The position numbers and the translations under genes are program-made. A stretch of 64,000 bases of DNA from Chloroflexota bacterium. Lineage in GTDB: Bacteria; Chloroflexota; Anaerolineae; Anaerolineales; Villigracilaceae. The stretch is from contig JACPYX010000007.1 in assembly GCA_016195815.1 (NCBI GenBank), forward strand, positions 434,001 to 498,000. The letters are read 5' to 3'. Below are positions 10,101 to 19,084 of the stretch, piece after piece (position 1 is the first letter of the stretch; the number at the start of each line of letters is the position of its first letter). The notes under the pieces are model-generated. The model did no database searches. It was not told the origin of the DNA and saw only the letters and a list, made by a program, of their open reading frames with translations.

Positions 10101-11081
10101 CGAAGCGGGCACAAGCTCGGCGTTGGATCAAAATCTATTGTCGGGTACGTCGCCGGGCGCGGCGAGCCTTTGATTGTAAATGACACAGCCAAAGACGCGA
10201 CTTATTACGCGAATCCGCTGTTGCCTGAGACACGCTCCGAAGCCGCCATTCCCCTCAAAGTCGGCGAAAGAATCCTGGGGGCGCTGGACGTGCAAAGCAC
10301 GCTTCCCTTCGCATTCACCGGGGATAACATGCAAACGCTTCAAATCCTCGCAGACCAAATGGCAGTAGCAGTGGTCAACTCGGAGTTATTTGCCGAAACG
10401 CAGGAACACCTTTCACAACACCGCTTGCTACACCACATCACCACCACAGCCGCATCCGGAACCACGCTTGAAGAGGCGCTTGAAAGCGCAGTATCGGGAT
10501 TGCAAGTAACACTTGGCGGCGACCGCGTGGCAATACTGCTCGTAGATCGTGACCGCAAGCACCTGGAAGTAAAAGCCGCAATTGGATATTCTGAAGAGAT
10601 TCGTCAATTTCGCGTTCCGCTTGACAGCGGTGTAACTGGTTGGGCCGCGACACATAAGCACCCCTTACGCATCGAAGATGTAACCACAGATTCGCGCTAC
10701 ATACAAGCCAGTTCCAACACACGCTCAGAACTTGCCGTCCCACTTATATATCGGAATGAAGTTTTAGGCGTGTTAAATGTCGAAAGCGAACAGGTCGGCG
10801 CGTACACAGAGAACGACGAGGAAATGCTCGGCACACTGGGTGGAAGCCTGGCTGCGGTTATTGCAAACGCCCGTCTCCTGGAACAAATTCGAAACCAGGC
10901 TGAACGCGAACGCATGTTGTATGAAGTCGCCAGCAAAATCCGCCGCTCAACGGATATGCAAACGATTCTGGCAACAACCGCCAGCGAGTTAACCAAAATC
11001 GTCGGCGCGCGGCGCACTCAGATAAAGATTGGCACGATTGAAAAGAACGGCGGACAGGCGAGTAAGGATGGCGATCAATGA
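7185..11081 (+). CDS. Giant membrane sensor: extracytoplasmic Cache-like domain, HAMP and five GAF(-like) domains, no output domain (receptor 1)
   Basis: A 1298-residue protein. TM1 (about 22-44), a periplasmic sensor of roughly 270 residues, TM2 (about 318-340), then HAMP (341-395) with NDEIGLLAQAFNRMAEEL and a coiled coil. GAF 1 (about 410-565) contains FDFYHASVFMLD and LLPETRSEAGVP; further GAF or GAF-like units follow at about 575-740, 760-900, 910-1070 (FEFYHASIFLID, LLPETRSEAAIP) and 1085-1230. The last about 50 residues (ERERMLYEVASKIRRSTD...) resemble only the start of another GAF. No histidine kinase, cyclase, phosphatase or MCP signalling domain is seen, so it must signal through a partner. 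It overlaps the next gene by 4 bp (ATGA). It is the largest and GAF-richest of the seven receptors. Confidence 0.88.
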   Translation: MTALQKSAPENPPRYQTSLARSLVRTLMIFTFIPLTLMAGAAYLRSRTLLREQVVSQMQTQLTTQLSQVDLAIKTKEIRLDRLVRSQGFASKFEVALHANPQSPEFKSVREAFSGNIRSLNPEIGKIAFNQFFLMRPDGTIQISSKPEWEGLSLKDTTFYSLISERDQQSFVLRNPAPLYPNQFVLITIVQYQTATGSRLGTLVGISEAQSLQDIIQSLITLAPEAKAYFVVPSSHTFIDANPYTGQLQAFNPSNAQNTSLTAAIAEMMGKDEAPRSLEFSTSDGNPVIAQAKWLGSMNAGVVLEIRQKTVYGQLNSLVPFTITIFLVALLAMGVVIWFGTSRVFRPLISLAEITRRYSEGDFSQRAEARSNDEIGLLAQAFNRMAEELTELYRSLEQKVDERTRQIRTAAEVAQQITSSPNIDELLNRTAQLIVEQFDFYHASVFMLDRGGKYAILRAAYSPAAKAMLEQAHRLEVGSASIIGWVSANNQPRIASDVAEDPIHLRNELLPETRSEAGVPISAGRLVLGVLDVQSTHPNAFGPDTMITLQTLASQIAVAIQNVGLAEATQVNFQELERLYRASRQIAASQTDNDVLQTAGRVLKDSPFPASVLSIRNGKLEIAALTDADERASILTALPNMDRNLGEVEKFLSGSPIIVDIQSANLPMALIRFIRQMDYQSAAFLPILRNGKLAGLITIGGRKQVLTSAMIQPYASMADLIGATLDKIAETEQKIEQLKEREALASISQTISTSSLDLNMFFTALHHEVTSIIGDYSFIVALYDKASESIHIPYSYEEGLVDKIEAFPLGEGLTSVLIRSRQPLLLVEDTEKRAAELGAKLIGKAAKSWMGAPIMIQNEPIGALIIQDTEHEHAFNEENLHFFTALANQVAGVIYNMQLLEESRGRTLQLQTAAEIARDISSSLNLDELLAKAVNFIRERFEFYHASIFLIDTTGEYAVIREATGEAGAQLKRSGHKLGVGSKSIVGYVAGRGEPLIVNDTAKDATYYANPLLPETRSEAAIPLKVGERILGALDVQSTLPFAFTGDNMQTLQILADQMAVAVVNSELFAETQEHLSQHRLLHHITTTAASGTTLEEALESAVSGLQVTLGGDRVAILLVDRDRKHLEVKAAIGYSEEIRQFRVPLDSGVTGWAATHKHPLRIEDVTTDSRYIQASSNTRSELAVPLIYRNEVLGVLNVESEQVGAYTENDEEMLGTLGGSLAAVIANARLLEQIRNQAERERMLYEVASKIRRSTDMQTILATTASELTKIVGARRTQIKIGTIEKNGGQASKDGDQ

Positions 11082-12655
11082 ACAGGCACCCTATTCCCCC
11101 TCGCGGCGAACCAGACTCGACCAGAATTATTTACCAAAACTGGCGCCAAAATTTTACGGGCCCAATGTTGATCGGCGCGCTGATCTTCGGCGCGTTGGCC
11201 CTCGTCCCAGCCATCTTAAGCACTCAAAATTACACCCTGGACGGCGTCTTTATCGTTGCGTATCTGGCCCTAGTTGCAGTCACGTTTATCCAATTCCCCT
11301 ATTGGCTCAAGATGGGCATCTTCCTGCTCATGGTTTATGTGCTGGGATTAAGCGAACTGTTCTCGACTGGAATCCTGGGCGATGGGATATTTTTCTTCCT
11401 GGCTTTTATCGTCATCACCACTATGATGTTCTCGCCCCGCGCCGGGATGGCTGCTACTGCCATCAGCCTGATCACCTTCGGCATTATGAGCTGGCTTACC
11501 CTCAGCGGACGCATTGTTTTCCTAAGCCCAAATGTGCTGCCAGCCAAATTAACAGACTGGCTTAGCGCCGCCGCCACAACTTTACTCTTCGGCGCGACGA
11601 TTATCCTTGGGCTGCGCCAATTGCAGATCGAATTCCTGGAAGCGCAAAAACAAACCGCAAATGCCTTGAACGATCTGGAAAAAGAACGCGGTTCTTTGGA
11701 AGAGCGGGTTGAGGAAAGAACCCTGCAACTTAAGTCAGTTAATGAAATTGGACGCACGGCCAGTTCAATTCTTAATCCACAGGAACTGGTTTCCCGTGTG
11801 GTCAATCTAATCACAGATCGGTTTGGATATTATTACACTGCAATCTTTCTGCTGGATGAAAAGGGCGAATGGGCCGAACTGGAAAGCGCTACTGGCGAGG
11901 CGGGACGCATACTAAAAGAAAACAAACATCGCCTGCGCGTGGGCGGAAACAGTATGGTAGGCGCCGCCATCAATACAAAGCAACTACGCGTCGCCCAGGA
12001 CGTTGGAGCGGAACCGGTGAGATTCGAGAATCCTCTGCTCCCTTACACTCGCTCCGAGATCGCCCTTCCACTAAACATCGGCGACCGCATAGTCGGAGCG
12101 CTTGATGTTCAGTCGACACAAGAAGCAGCATTTGGCCCCCAGGAAATCGAAACCTTGCAGGGCGCGGCAAACCAGGTCGCCATCGCCTTTGAAAACGCGC
12201 GGCTGTTCGCTTCTGCAGAAAAAAACCTGGCAGAAATGCAGGCGATTCAACGCCAGTATGTATTGAACGCATGGAGACCCATGTCAGACCGGGATGATTT
12301 GCAATATAGCGTCGGAGATGATGATGAACTAAACGACACCCTCGGTCTTCGTGTTCCGATAACCCTGCGCGACGAGATCATCGGTCATATCAATCTCGTC
12401 GGTGAAGGCGAATGGACGCCCGAACAAAAAGGCCTGGTGGATGCCGTCGCCACCCAGGCCGCGCTCGCCCTTGAAAATGCCCGCCTTGTAGAAGGCAGCC
12501 AATCATCGGCGGCCCGCGAACATCTACTGGCCGAGATCACAGGCAAGGTATGGTCCTCAACAACCATTGATGCAATTCTTCAAACTGCGATTCGTGAAAT
12601 AGGCCGCGCCTTCGACGCGAGCGAAGCCACCATCGAATTGAAAGTCGAAGAATAA
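11078..12655 (+). CDS. Multi-TM GAF receptor without output domain (receptor 2)
   Basis: A 525-residue protein. Residues about 20-190 hold five or six closely spaced hydrophobic helices with short loops (MASE-like integral membrane sensor), so it probably senses within the membrane instead of binding a periplasmic ligand. A coiled coil with LEERVEERTLQLK leads to a full GAF domain (about 220-375: FGYYYTAIFLLDEKGEWAEL, LLPYTRSEIALPL, ALDVQST), then a short segment with a conserved tryptophan (QYVLNAWRPM), a half GAF (LRVPITLRDEIIGHINLVG ... ALALENARLVE) and the shared C-terminal tail (REHLLAEITGKVWSSTTID). No catalytic output domain. RBS AAGGATGGCGATCA; the start overlaps receptor 1 by 4 bp. 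Sister of receptor 3. Confidence 0.87.
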   Translation: MNRHPIPPRGEPDSTRIIYQNWRQNFTGPMLIGALIFGALALVPAILSTQNYTLDGVFIVAYLALVAVTFIQFPYWLKMGIFLLMVYVLGLSELFSTGILGDGIFFFLAFIVITTMMFSPRAGMAATAISLITFGIMSWLTLSGRIVFLSPNVLPAKLTDWLSAAATTLLFGATIILGLRQLQIEFLEAQKQTANALNDLEKERGSLEERVEERTLQLKSVNEIGRTASSILNPQELVSRVVNLITDRFGYYYTAIFLLDEKGEWAELESATGEAGRILKENKHRLRVGGNSMVGAAINTKQLRVAQDVGAEPVRFENPLLPYTRSEIALPLNIGDRIVGALDVQSTQEAAFGPQEIETLQGAANQVAIAFENARLFASAEKNLAEMQAIQRQYVLNAWRPMSDRDDLQYSVGDDDELNDTLGLRVPITLRDEIIGHINLVGEGEWTPEQKGLVDAVATQAALALENARLVEGSQSSAAREHLLAEITGKVWSSTTIDAILQTAIREIGRAFDASEATIELKVEE

Positions 12656-12664
12656 GGGACTGTC

Positions 12665-14308
12665 ATGAATAATCTTAATTCTGCCGAAACAATAGATTAT
12701 CAACCGTTTTCACTCCAGTCCTGGAGGGAAGATTTTATTCGCATTATTCTTATCGGGGCGTCAATCTTCGCTTTTATTTCGCTCACGGTCAACTTTCTGG
12801 GGCAAAAGCCGCCGGTCTATTTAGCAGTCTACACTGCGTTGTTCATTATCCTTTTATTAGTAACTTTTATTCGGTTTCAGTACCAGCTAAAAGCAGGCAC
12901 ATTTTTGGGCCTCATTTGCGCATTGGGAATAAGTTCCCTGATTGAAACGGGCATTTGGGGCGGATCTCGAATGTACTTTCTCACTTTGGTTTTAATGAGC
13001 GGCCTGCTGTACTCGCCTCGCGCCAGCGTTAACGCGATTGTCATCAGCACCGTTCTAATTACAATCGCGGGCTTGTTGGTATTGACAGGCAAATTTCAAC
13101 CTACAGACCAGAATGTTCCGCCCGGCACTATAAGCGTCTGGGGAATTAATAGCTCTGCCCTTATTATGGTTCAGGTGGTTGTCGCAACCGGACTGAATTT
13201 ATTCCAGAAGCAGTTTATGAAAGCGCAAGAGCAAGCGAGTCGGGCAGTTGGGACTCTGGGAACAAAGCGCGCCGACCTTGAGACACGCGTTGCAGAACGC
13301 ACACGAGCATTGGAAGAAAGAAATTCCCAAATGCGCTCCATAGTTTACTTCGCGCGCCAGCTCGCTGAAATTCAAGATATCTCTACACTGCTCAATGAGA
13401 CCGTCAAATTAATCACTCAACAGTTTGGGTATTATCACGCGGCCATCTTTCTCCTGGATGAACAAATGAAGACGGCCTTTCTTCAGGCCGCATCCTCCGA
13501 GGCCGGAAGAATAATGCTTGAGCAGGGTTATCGTGTTGAAAGGGGCGACCGCAGTGTAATCGGACGAGTGGCGGAACAAGGCAAGCTTCACATCACTACC
13601 GGGGCAATTGACTCAACACGCAGCTTGCAAATGCCGCGCACGCGTTCGCAGATCGCGCTGCCGCTGCTGGTGCGCGGAAAAGTAATCGGCGTATTGGATA
13701 TTCAATCGGAGCAGGCCCAGGCTTTCGGTCAGAATGAAGCGGATGTTTTCCAACTACTGGCAGATCAGATCGCGGCGTCCATCACCGACACGCGCCTGCT
13801 GAGCGAGTCACAGGCGTTCATGAATCAACTGGAAGCGATTACTTCTCAACAGACGCGTGGTTCATGGCGGGAACACTTAAAGACGCAAAGGTCCGCATAT
13901 CAGTTCACGCCGGCAGGCATTAAATCTGTTGCATCGGGAACGCTCCCGAAGGATAAAAACGAATTAAGCATTCCGCTTGTTTTGCGCGGACAGGAAATTG
14001 GCACCATCGGGCTGAAAAGAAAAGGGCAAACACGCTGGGCAGATGCAGACCGTGAATTGGCGGAAAAGATCGCCACCCAGGTGGCTCTGGCGCTCGAAAA
14101 CAGCCGCCTATTGGAGGAAACACGCCGGCGCGCTCTTCAAGAACAAACTGTGAATGAGATTTCAGCCCGCTTCAATCGCTCGCTGGATATTGACACGTTG
14201 TTACAAACTGCCGCGCGAGAACTTGGTGCCCTGCCGGATGTCGCGGAAGCATCCGTCTATATCGGCAGGCAAGACAACAACAAGCGCAATGAGTCAAAAG
14301 GGACATAA
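12665..14308 (+). CDS. Multi-TM GAF receptor without output domain (receptor 3)
   Basis: A 547-residue paralogue of receptor 2 with the same order: a membrane part of five to six helices (about 20-190), a coiled coil with LETRVAERTRALEERN, a full GAF (about 225-385: FGYYHAAIFLLDEQMKTAFL; the acidic loop is shortened to MPRTRSQIALPLL), a tryptophan-containing linker (SWREHLKTQRSAYQF), a half GAF (LSIPLVLRGQEIGTIGLK ... VALALENSRLLEETRR) and the common tail (EQTVNEISARFNRSLDIDT). AAGGGA precedes the ATG, 9 bp after receptor 2 stops. Divergence from receptor 2 in the membrane part alongside conservation of the C-terminal half suggests different stimuli feeding one partner. Confidence 0.87.
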   Translation: MNNLNSAETIDYQPFSLQSWREDFIRIILIGASIFAFISLTVNFLGQKPPVYLAVYTALFIILLLVTFIRFQYQLKAGTFLGLICALGISSLIETGIWGGSRMYFLTLVLMSGLLYSPRASVNAIVISTVLITIAGLLVLTGKFQPTDQNVPPGTISVWGINSSALIMVQVVVATGLNLFQKQFMKAQEQASRAVGTLGTKRADLETRVAERTRALEERNSQMRSIVYFARQLAEIQDISTLLNETVKLITQQFGYYHAAIFLLDEQMKTAFLQAASSEAGRIMLEQGYRVERGDRSVIGRVAEQGKLHITTGAIDSTRSLQMPRTRSQIALPLLVRGKVIGVLDIQSEQAQAFGQNEADVFQLLADQIAASITDTRLLSESQAFMNQLEAITSQQTRGSWREHLKTQRSAYQFTPAGIKSVASGTLPKDKNELSIPLVLRGQEIGTIGLKRKGQTRWADADRELAEKIATQVALALENSRLLEETRRRALQEQTVNEISARFNRSLDIDTLLQTAARELGALPDVAEASVYIGRQDNNKRNESKGT

Positions 14309-14326
14309 TATCGAGGAACTTTAATT

Positions 14327-16687
14327 ATGAAAAATATCCCCTTTCAAATATTAAAAGCCATTGACTCACTGCTTGGCAGATTCAATTTACGCACCAAGTT
14401 CATTATTGGAATTGTCGGACTGTCATTCGTTTCAGTAACCGCACTGGCTCTCTACAACTATCTATATACCCGAACACAGCTAACAGAGACTGTGACTGCC
14501 GACTTAAAAAATGTTGCCCGCGTGCAGGCCCATGAAATCGGCGACTTGCTGACGCTGCAAGTCAGCCAATTGCAATCCCTGGGCGGCAGTAAAACCATCC
14601 AGGACCTTGTGCTGGCTTGCAACCTCGCTCGCTGCGGAGATCCGCAAACCCAAACGGATCTCAATTCACTTGAGGCGGAATGGCAGGCCGCTAATGCGGC
14701 CCGTATTGATAATCCATTAGTAAAGTCGGTAATCAATAACCCGGCGGCAACTGAACTGAGCGCCTTTCGAGAAAGTTTTCCAGATAACGTCGAAGTCATT
14801 GTAACTAACAAGTACGGTCTCAACCTTGCCGCGACCCAGCGAACATCCCGTTATTCCTACCTGGAAGAGGATTGGTGGCGTACCGCGTATAACAATGGCA
14901 GCGGCGCAATCTACATTGGTGAGCCAGAACTATTGGCAAGCATTGGACGTCCCGTCATCATCATCGCTGTGCCGCTGTATGCCACTGGCACACGAGAAAT
15001 CATAGGCGTTGTACGTACCGCTACACGTCTCAGTTCACCGCGCGATGTGCTGGCCGCGGTACAGGTTGGAAAGACCGGCGAAGTTGATTTATTGTTTCCC
15101 AGCAGGCAAGTGCTTGATCCTCTTGGCCGCCTGCTGGAATGGTCGCCGTCTACAATAGACAATATAGTCTCGTCTCCCGCGACGAATATCATGCAGATAC
15201 GAATGGACGATGGCAACATCCACATGTTGAGTCAATCGCCCATCACAACATCGAATCCAGCGCTTGAGCCGGTCATCACCAGCCTCGGCTGGCGCGTGGT
15301 AGTGAGCATGGAACCGGCCGAAGTTCTTGGTCCCGTGAACGCCGCCGGCCTGACCAACACCTTGATCAGCCTGGGTATTCTAATCGTGGCGGTATTAATG
15401 GCGCTGGCAATCACCCAATATTTTACCGGCCCAATCACCCGTCTTACGGCAACAGCCGAGAAAGTACGCGCCGGAGACCTGCGCTCACAGGCAAAGGTGG
15501 AAAGCCAGGATGAAATCGGAATGCTGGCCCAGACCTTCAATCAAATGACCGCCCAGCTAAGCAGCCAGATCAATACCCTGGAGCAGAGCGTGGCTGAACG
15601 CACCCAGGACCTTGAAAAACAAGCCTTACGCCTGCGGGCTGCCGCCGAAGTCGCACGCGACGCGGCATCAGCCCCAGACCTCAGCGAACTGCTCGAGAGG
15701 GCCAGCCGCCTGATTTGCGACCGTTTCAACTTCTATCATGCAGGTATTTTCCTGCTTGACGACAACAAAGAATACGCCGTATTGCGCGCCTCTCCAACAG
15801 AGGCAGGAAAAGAAATGATGGCGCGCAACCACCGCTTGCGAGTCGGCGAACAAGGAATCGTTGGGAGCGTAGCCGCGACTGGCGAGCCCCGCATCGCGCT
15901 GGACACCGGAGCGGATTCTGTTTACTTCAACAATCCCCTGCTCCCCGCCACCCGTTCCGAAATGGCGTTGCCGCTCAAAAGCGCCAAAGGTGTGATCGGC
16001 GTGATTGACGTTCAAAGCAATCAACCCAAAGCGTTCACACAGGATGACATTGCAATTATCCAGGTCATGGCCGATCAACTGGCGACCGCCATTGAAAAAA
16101 CGCGTCTCCTGCAACAAGTGGAAAACAACCTGAAAGAACTGGAAAACGCCTACAGCAAATTCACCGAAAGTTCATGGAAAACAATCACGGGTGCCGGCAG
16201 GATCACGCCCGGATACCGCTACAACAACGCCCGGCTGGAGGCCATTCACGAAGCCCCGCAGGAAGCGGCCCAGGCGCTTGAAAAAGGCGTGGCGACAATT
16301 TCAGATAGCAAACCGGATGCCGGTTTCGCATCCATCCCCATCCGCTTGCGCGGCCAGACCATCGGCGTTGTAAACATCCGTTTCCAGGGCAAGCATGCAC
16401 CACAGGAAACCATCAACATGATCGAGCAGTCGGCAGACCGCCTGGCATCGGCACTCGAGAATGCGCGGCTTGTTGAAGAAACGCGTCAACGCTCTCAGCG
16501 CGATACCTTAGTCACCGAAATGACCGGGCGCTTACGCTCCACACTTGACGTCGAAACAGTCTTACGCACCGCCGTTCAGGAATTGCAACAAGCCTTTCAA
16601 CTGAAACAGGCTGAAGTATATCTGGGCGTCGCAAAGCCTTTAAGCGATGATAAATCGCTGAAGAAGAATAACCACCGCCCGCAATGA
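14327..16687 (+). CDS. Cache-HAMP-GAF receptor without output domain (receptor 4)
   Basis: A 786-residue transmembrane sensor: TM1 (about 25-46), a roughly 300-residue extracytoplasmic region of double-Cache type (TNKYGLNLAATQRTSRYSYL, YIGEPELLASIGRPVIIIA), TM2 (about 344-366), HAMP (367-420, SQDEIGMLAQTFNQMTAQL), a coiled coil and a full GAF (about 440-600: FNFYHAGIFLLDDNKEYAVL, NPLLPATRSEMALPL, IDVQSNQ). After it come the conserved tryptophan segment (FTESSWKTI), a half GAF (FASIPIRLRGQTIGVVNIR ... ASALENARLVEETRQR) and the common tail (TLVTEMTGRLRSTLDVET). There is no kinase or other effector. GAGGAACTTTAATT precedes the ATG. Double-Cache sensors commonly bind small organic ligands outside the membrane; the ligand here is unknown. 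Confidence 0.88.
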   Translation: MKNIPFQILKAIDSLLGRFNLRTKFIIGIVGLSFVSVTALALYNYLYTRTQLTETVTADLKNVARVQAHEIGDLLTLQVSQLQSLGGSKTIQDLVLACNLARCGDPQTQTDLNSLEAEWQAANAARIDNPLVKSVINNPAATELSAFRESFPDNVEVIVTNKYGLNLAATQRTSRYSYLEEDWWRTAYNNGSGAIYIGEPELLASIGRPVIIIAVPLYATGTREIIGVVRTATRLSSPRDVLAAVQVGKTGEVDLLFPSRQVLDPLGRLLEWSPSTIDNIVSSPATNIMQIRMDDGNIHMLSQSPITTSNPALEPVITSLGWRVVVSMEPAEVLGPVNAAGLTNTLISLGILIVAVLMALAITQYFTGPITRLTATAEKVRAGDLRSQAKVESQDEIGMLAQTFNQMTAQLSSQINTLEQSVAERTQDLEKQALRLRAAAEVARDAASAPDLSELLERASRLICDRFNFYHAGIFLLDDNKEYAVLRASPTEAGKEMMARNHRLRVGEQGIVGSVAATGEPRIALDTGADSVYFNNPLLPATRSEMALPLKSAKGVIGVIDVQSNQPKAFTQDDIAIIQVMADQLATAIEKTRLLQQVENNLKELENAYSKFTESSWKTITGAGRITPGYRYNNARLEAIHEAPQEAAQALEKGVATISDSKPDAGFASIPIRLRGQTIGVVNIRFQGKHAPQETINMIEQSADRLASALENARLVEETRQRSQRDTLVTEMTGRLRSTLDVETVLRTAVQELQQAFQLKQAEVYLGVAKPLSDDKSLKKNNHRPQ

Positions 16688-16729
16688 TCAGCCTGCTCCG
16701 ATTTGCGATACGATGCAAAAGGAATTAAG

Positions 16730-19063
16730 ATGAGCGTTCCCAATCGCCAACCCCTCCCCGGGAATTTATCAACAAACACTCTGCCCCCAAAAGCACGCGG
16801 TCGATGGATTTTCGGTCGCCGCTTAAGCCTGGGAATCAAGCTGCCTTTAATGGTGATCATCCTGTTGTTGTTTGCATTCCTGATCTCCACCCTTCTCAGT
16901 GTCAACGCCGCGCAGTCAGCTTTAACCGATACCTTGCAAGGCGAGTTAACAGCGCAAACAGCATCAAAGGCGGAACTCATTCGCTCCAACTTAATTTGGA
17001 CGAGAGGCGTAGCTATAGATCTTGCTGCCGCGGCGGAAGTCAACAATTATGACGAAGCCGGCATTATGAACACGATCCGCAATACGCTTGCCCGCAACAA
17101 GCAAATTTACGGTTCAACCATTGCCTATGAACCCTATCGCTTCCAACCGTCCTATTATTATTGGTCGCCATACTTCAGCCGCACAACCGGCAGCGATTTG
17201 CGTTTCACCCAATTAGGCAACCCGGACTATAACTACTTCAAGTGGGATTGGTACACCCTGCCTAAAGCAAAAGGTGTCCCTGTTCTCTCTCCGCCATACT
17301 TCGATAAAGGCGGCGGCGAAATATGGATGGTCACCTGGAGCGCGCCATTCTTCGATAGCGCCGGGGAAGTGAAAGGCGTTGCCACAGCCGATATCGCCTT
17401 CTCGCAAACACAGGATATTGTGAATCAAATAGCGGTTGGGAAAAATGGCTACGCCTTTTTGTTGGATTCCAAAGGGGTGATCATGGGAATTGGCGGCAAC
17501 GGCGGAAAATATCAAACCATGGTGGACACCATGTTCACCGCAGCGCAATCGCCGCAGGCCAAAGGCGTGACAGATTTGGTCTCATCAATGACATCCGGAA
17601 AATCCGGGTTCACAAAAGTGGTTGACGCTCAAGGGCGAACTGTATACGTAGCTTACGCACCCGTTGGGCTTGAAACCGGCTGGTCGCTTGGTCTCGCATA
17701 CCCACAAGCCGAACTGTTCCAAAAAGCATCGCAGCTGCAACAAACATTGATCATCTACGCCAGCCTGATCGCAATCGTGTTCGGACTCATCCTTTATTTA
17801 TTTACCCGTTCCATCACACGGCCCATCCAACGTCTAACTACACACGCCAGCCGTATTTCTGCCGAACAGCTTCATTTGGTCAAGGGTCAGTTGTCGGCGT
17901 CAATTCAAATACAAACAGGCGACGAGCTGGAAGACCTTGGCAAGGCTTTAAATCAAATGGCCGCCGATCTAACGCGGGCCTTTGACACCATGGAAGACCG
18001 CATTGCCGAGCGCACACAAGCACTTGAACGACGAGCACTGCAATTAAAAGTTGCAGCCGATGTGGGAAACGCTGCCGCATCCATGCGCAGCCTCGACATT
18101 TTACTTAAACAAATCGTGCAATTGATCAGTCTGCGCTTTGGCTTTTATCATGCCGGCATCTTTCTGCTGGACGAGAAAAATGAATACGCAGTCCTGCGCG
18201 CCGCCAACAGCGAAGGAGGCCGGCAGATGCTGGCCCGCGGACATAAACTGCAAGTCGGACATGAAGGCATCGTGGGCAACGTTTCGCAAACCGGACTCCC
18301 CCGCATCGCCCTCGACGTTGGGCAGGACGCCGTTTTCTTCGACAACCCCGACCTCCCTGATACGCATTCCGAAATGGCGCTCCCGATCATCACCAGCTCA
18401 AAAATCATCGGCGTGCTGGATGTGCAATCCACTGATCAGGCCGCATTTACCGAAGACGACGCGACAACCCTGCAGATCGTCGCAGATCAATTGGCCGCGG
18501 CGATTGAGAACTCCCGCCTTCTGGCCGAAAGTCAAAACGCGGCAGAACTGACCAGGCGCGCCTATGGTGAAGTAGCCGTCAGGGCATGGCAAGACCGCTT
18601 GAAAGCACATCCCAGCCAGGGTTATCGAAGCAGCGGGCCAGGAACTGCGGTTCAAATTGACGAAAATGTTGCCTGGACTCAGGACGCGAGCCAATGCGCC
18701 CTGGAAGGAAAAGTCATCGCATCAAATGATGGTGCCACTCTCCATGTCCCCATCTTGATCCGCGGACAAGCCATTGGGATCTTGAAATTAGAAAAACCAA
18801 ATCAGATGCAATGGACGGGAATCGAGACGCAGGCCGTTCAATCGCTTTCCGATCAATTAAGCGGTGCTTTAGACAGCGCCCGTCTTTACGATGACAGCCA
18901 AAAACGCGCCGTAAAAGAAAAGATTATTTCAGATGCAACCGCCCGCGTGGGTTCTGCGCTCGATATAGAAAATATTTTGCGAGCGACAGTTGATGAATTG
19001 AATCGCGCGCTGGGCGGCAGCTCAGAGATCGTTTTGCAGCTATTGCCAGACGCAAACAATTAG
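16730..19063 (+). CDS. Cache-HAMP-GAF receptor without output domain (receptor 5)
   Basis: A 777-residue sensor. TM1 about 38-58; the extracytoplasmic domain shows a canonical double-Cache membrane-distal pocket (WYTLPKAKGVPVLSPPYFDK, MVTWSAPFFDSAGEVKGVAT), and TM2 is at about 338-358. HAMP and coiled coil lead to a full GAF (about 440-600: FGFYHAGIFLLDEKNEYAVL, NPDLPDTHSEMALPI, LDVQSTDQAAF), a tryptophan segment (VAVRAWQDRLKAHPSQGY), a half GAF (LHVPILIRGQAIGILKLE) and the common tail (EKIISDATARVGSALDIEN). No output domain. I choose the ATG at 16730, which has AAAAGGAATTAAG upstream; the frame is open for nine codons before it. Close in GAF sequence to receptors 4, 6 and 7, indicating tandem duplication with replacement or divergence of the sensor part. 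Confidence 0.88.
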   Translation: MSVPNRQPLPGNLSTNTLPPKARGRWIFGRRLSLGIKLPLMVIILLLFAFLISTLLSVNAAQSALTDTLQGELTAQTASKAELIRSNLIWTRGVAIDLAAAAEVNNYDEAGIMNTIRNTLARNKQIYGSTIAYEPYRFQPSYYYWSPYFSRTTGSDLRFTQLGNPDYNYFKWDWYTLPKAKGVPVLSPPYFDKGGGEIWMVTWSAPFFDSAGEVKGVATADIAFSQTQDIVNQIAVGKNGYAFLLDSKGVIMGIGGNGGKYQTMVDTMFTAAQSPQAKGVTDLVSSMTSGKSGFTKVVDAQGRTVYVAYAPVGLETGWSLGLAYPQAELFQKASQLQQTLIIYASLIAIVFGLILYLFTRSITRPIQRLTTHASRISAEQLHLVKGQLSASIQIQTGDELEDLGKALNQMAADLTRAFDTMEDRIAERTQALERRALQLKVAADVGNAAASMRSLDILLKQIVQLISLRFGFYHAGIFLLDEKNEYAVLRAANSEGGRQMLARGHKLQVGHEGIVGNVSQTGLPRIALDVGQDAVFFDNPDLPDTHSEMALPIITSSKIIGVLDVQSTDQAAFTEDDATTLQIVADQLAAAIENSRLLAESQNAAELTRRAYGEVAVRAWQDRLKAHPSQGYRSSGPGTAVQIDENVAWTQDASQCALEGKVIASNDGATLHVPILIRGQAIGILKLEKPNQMQWTGIETQAVQSLSDQLSGALDSARLYDDSQKRAVKEKIISDATARVGSALDIENILRATVDELNRALGGSSEIVLQLLPDANN

Positions 19064-19084
19064 GGAATAAAAAGGCCTGCCTTT

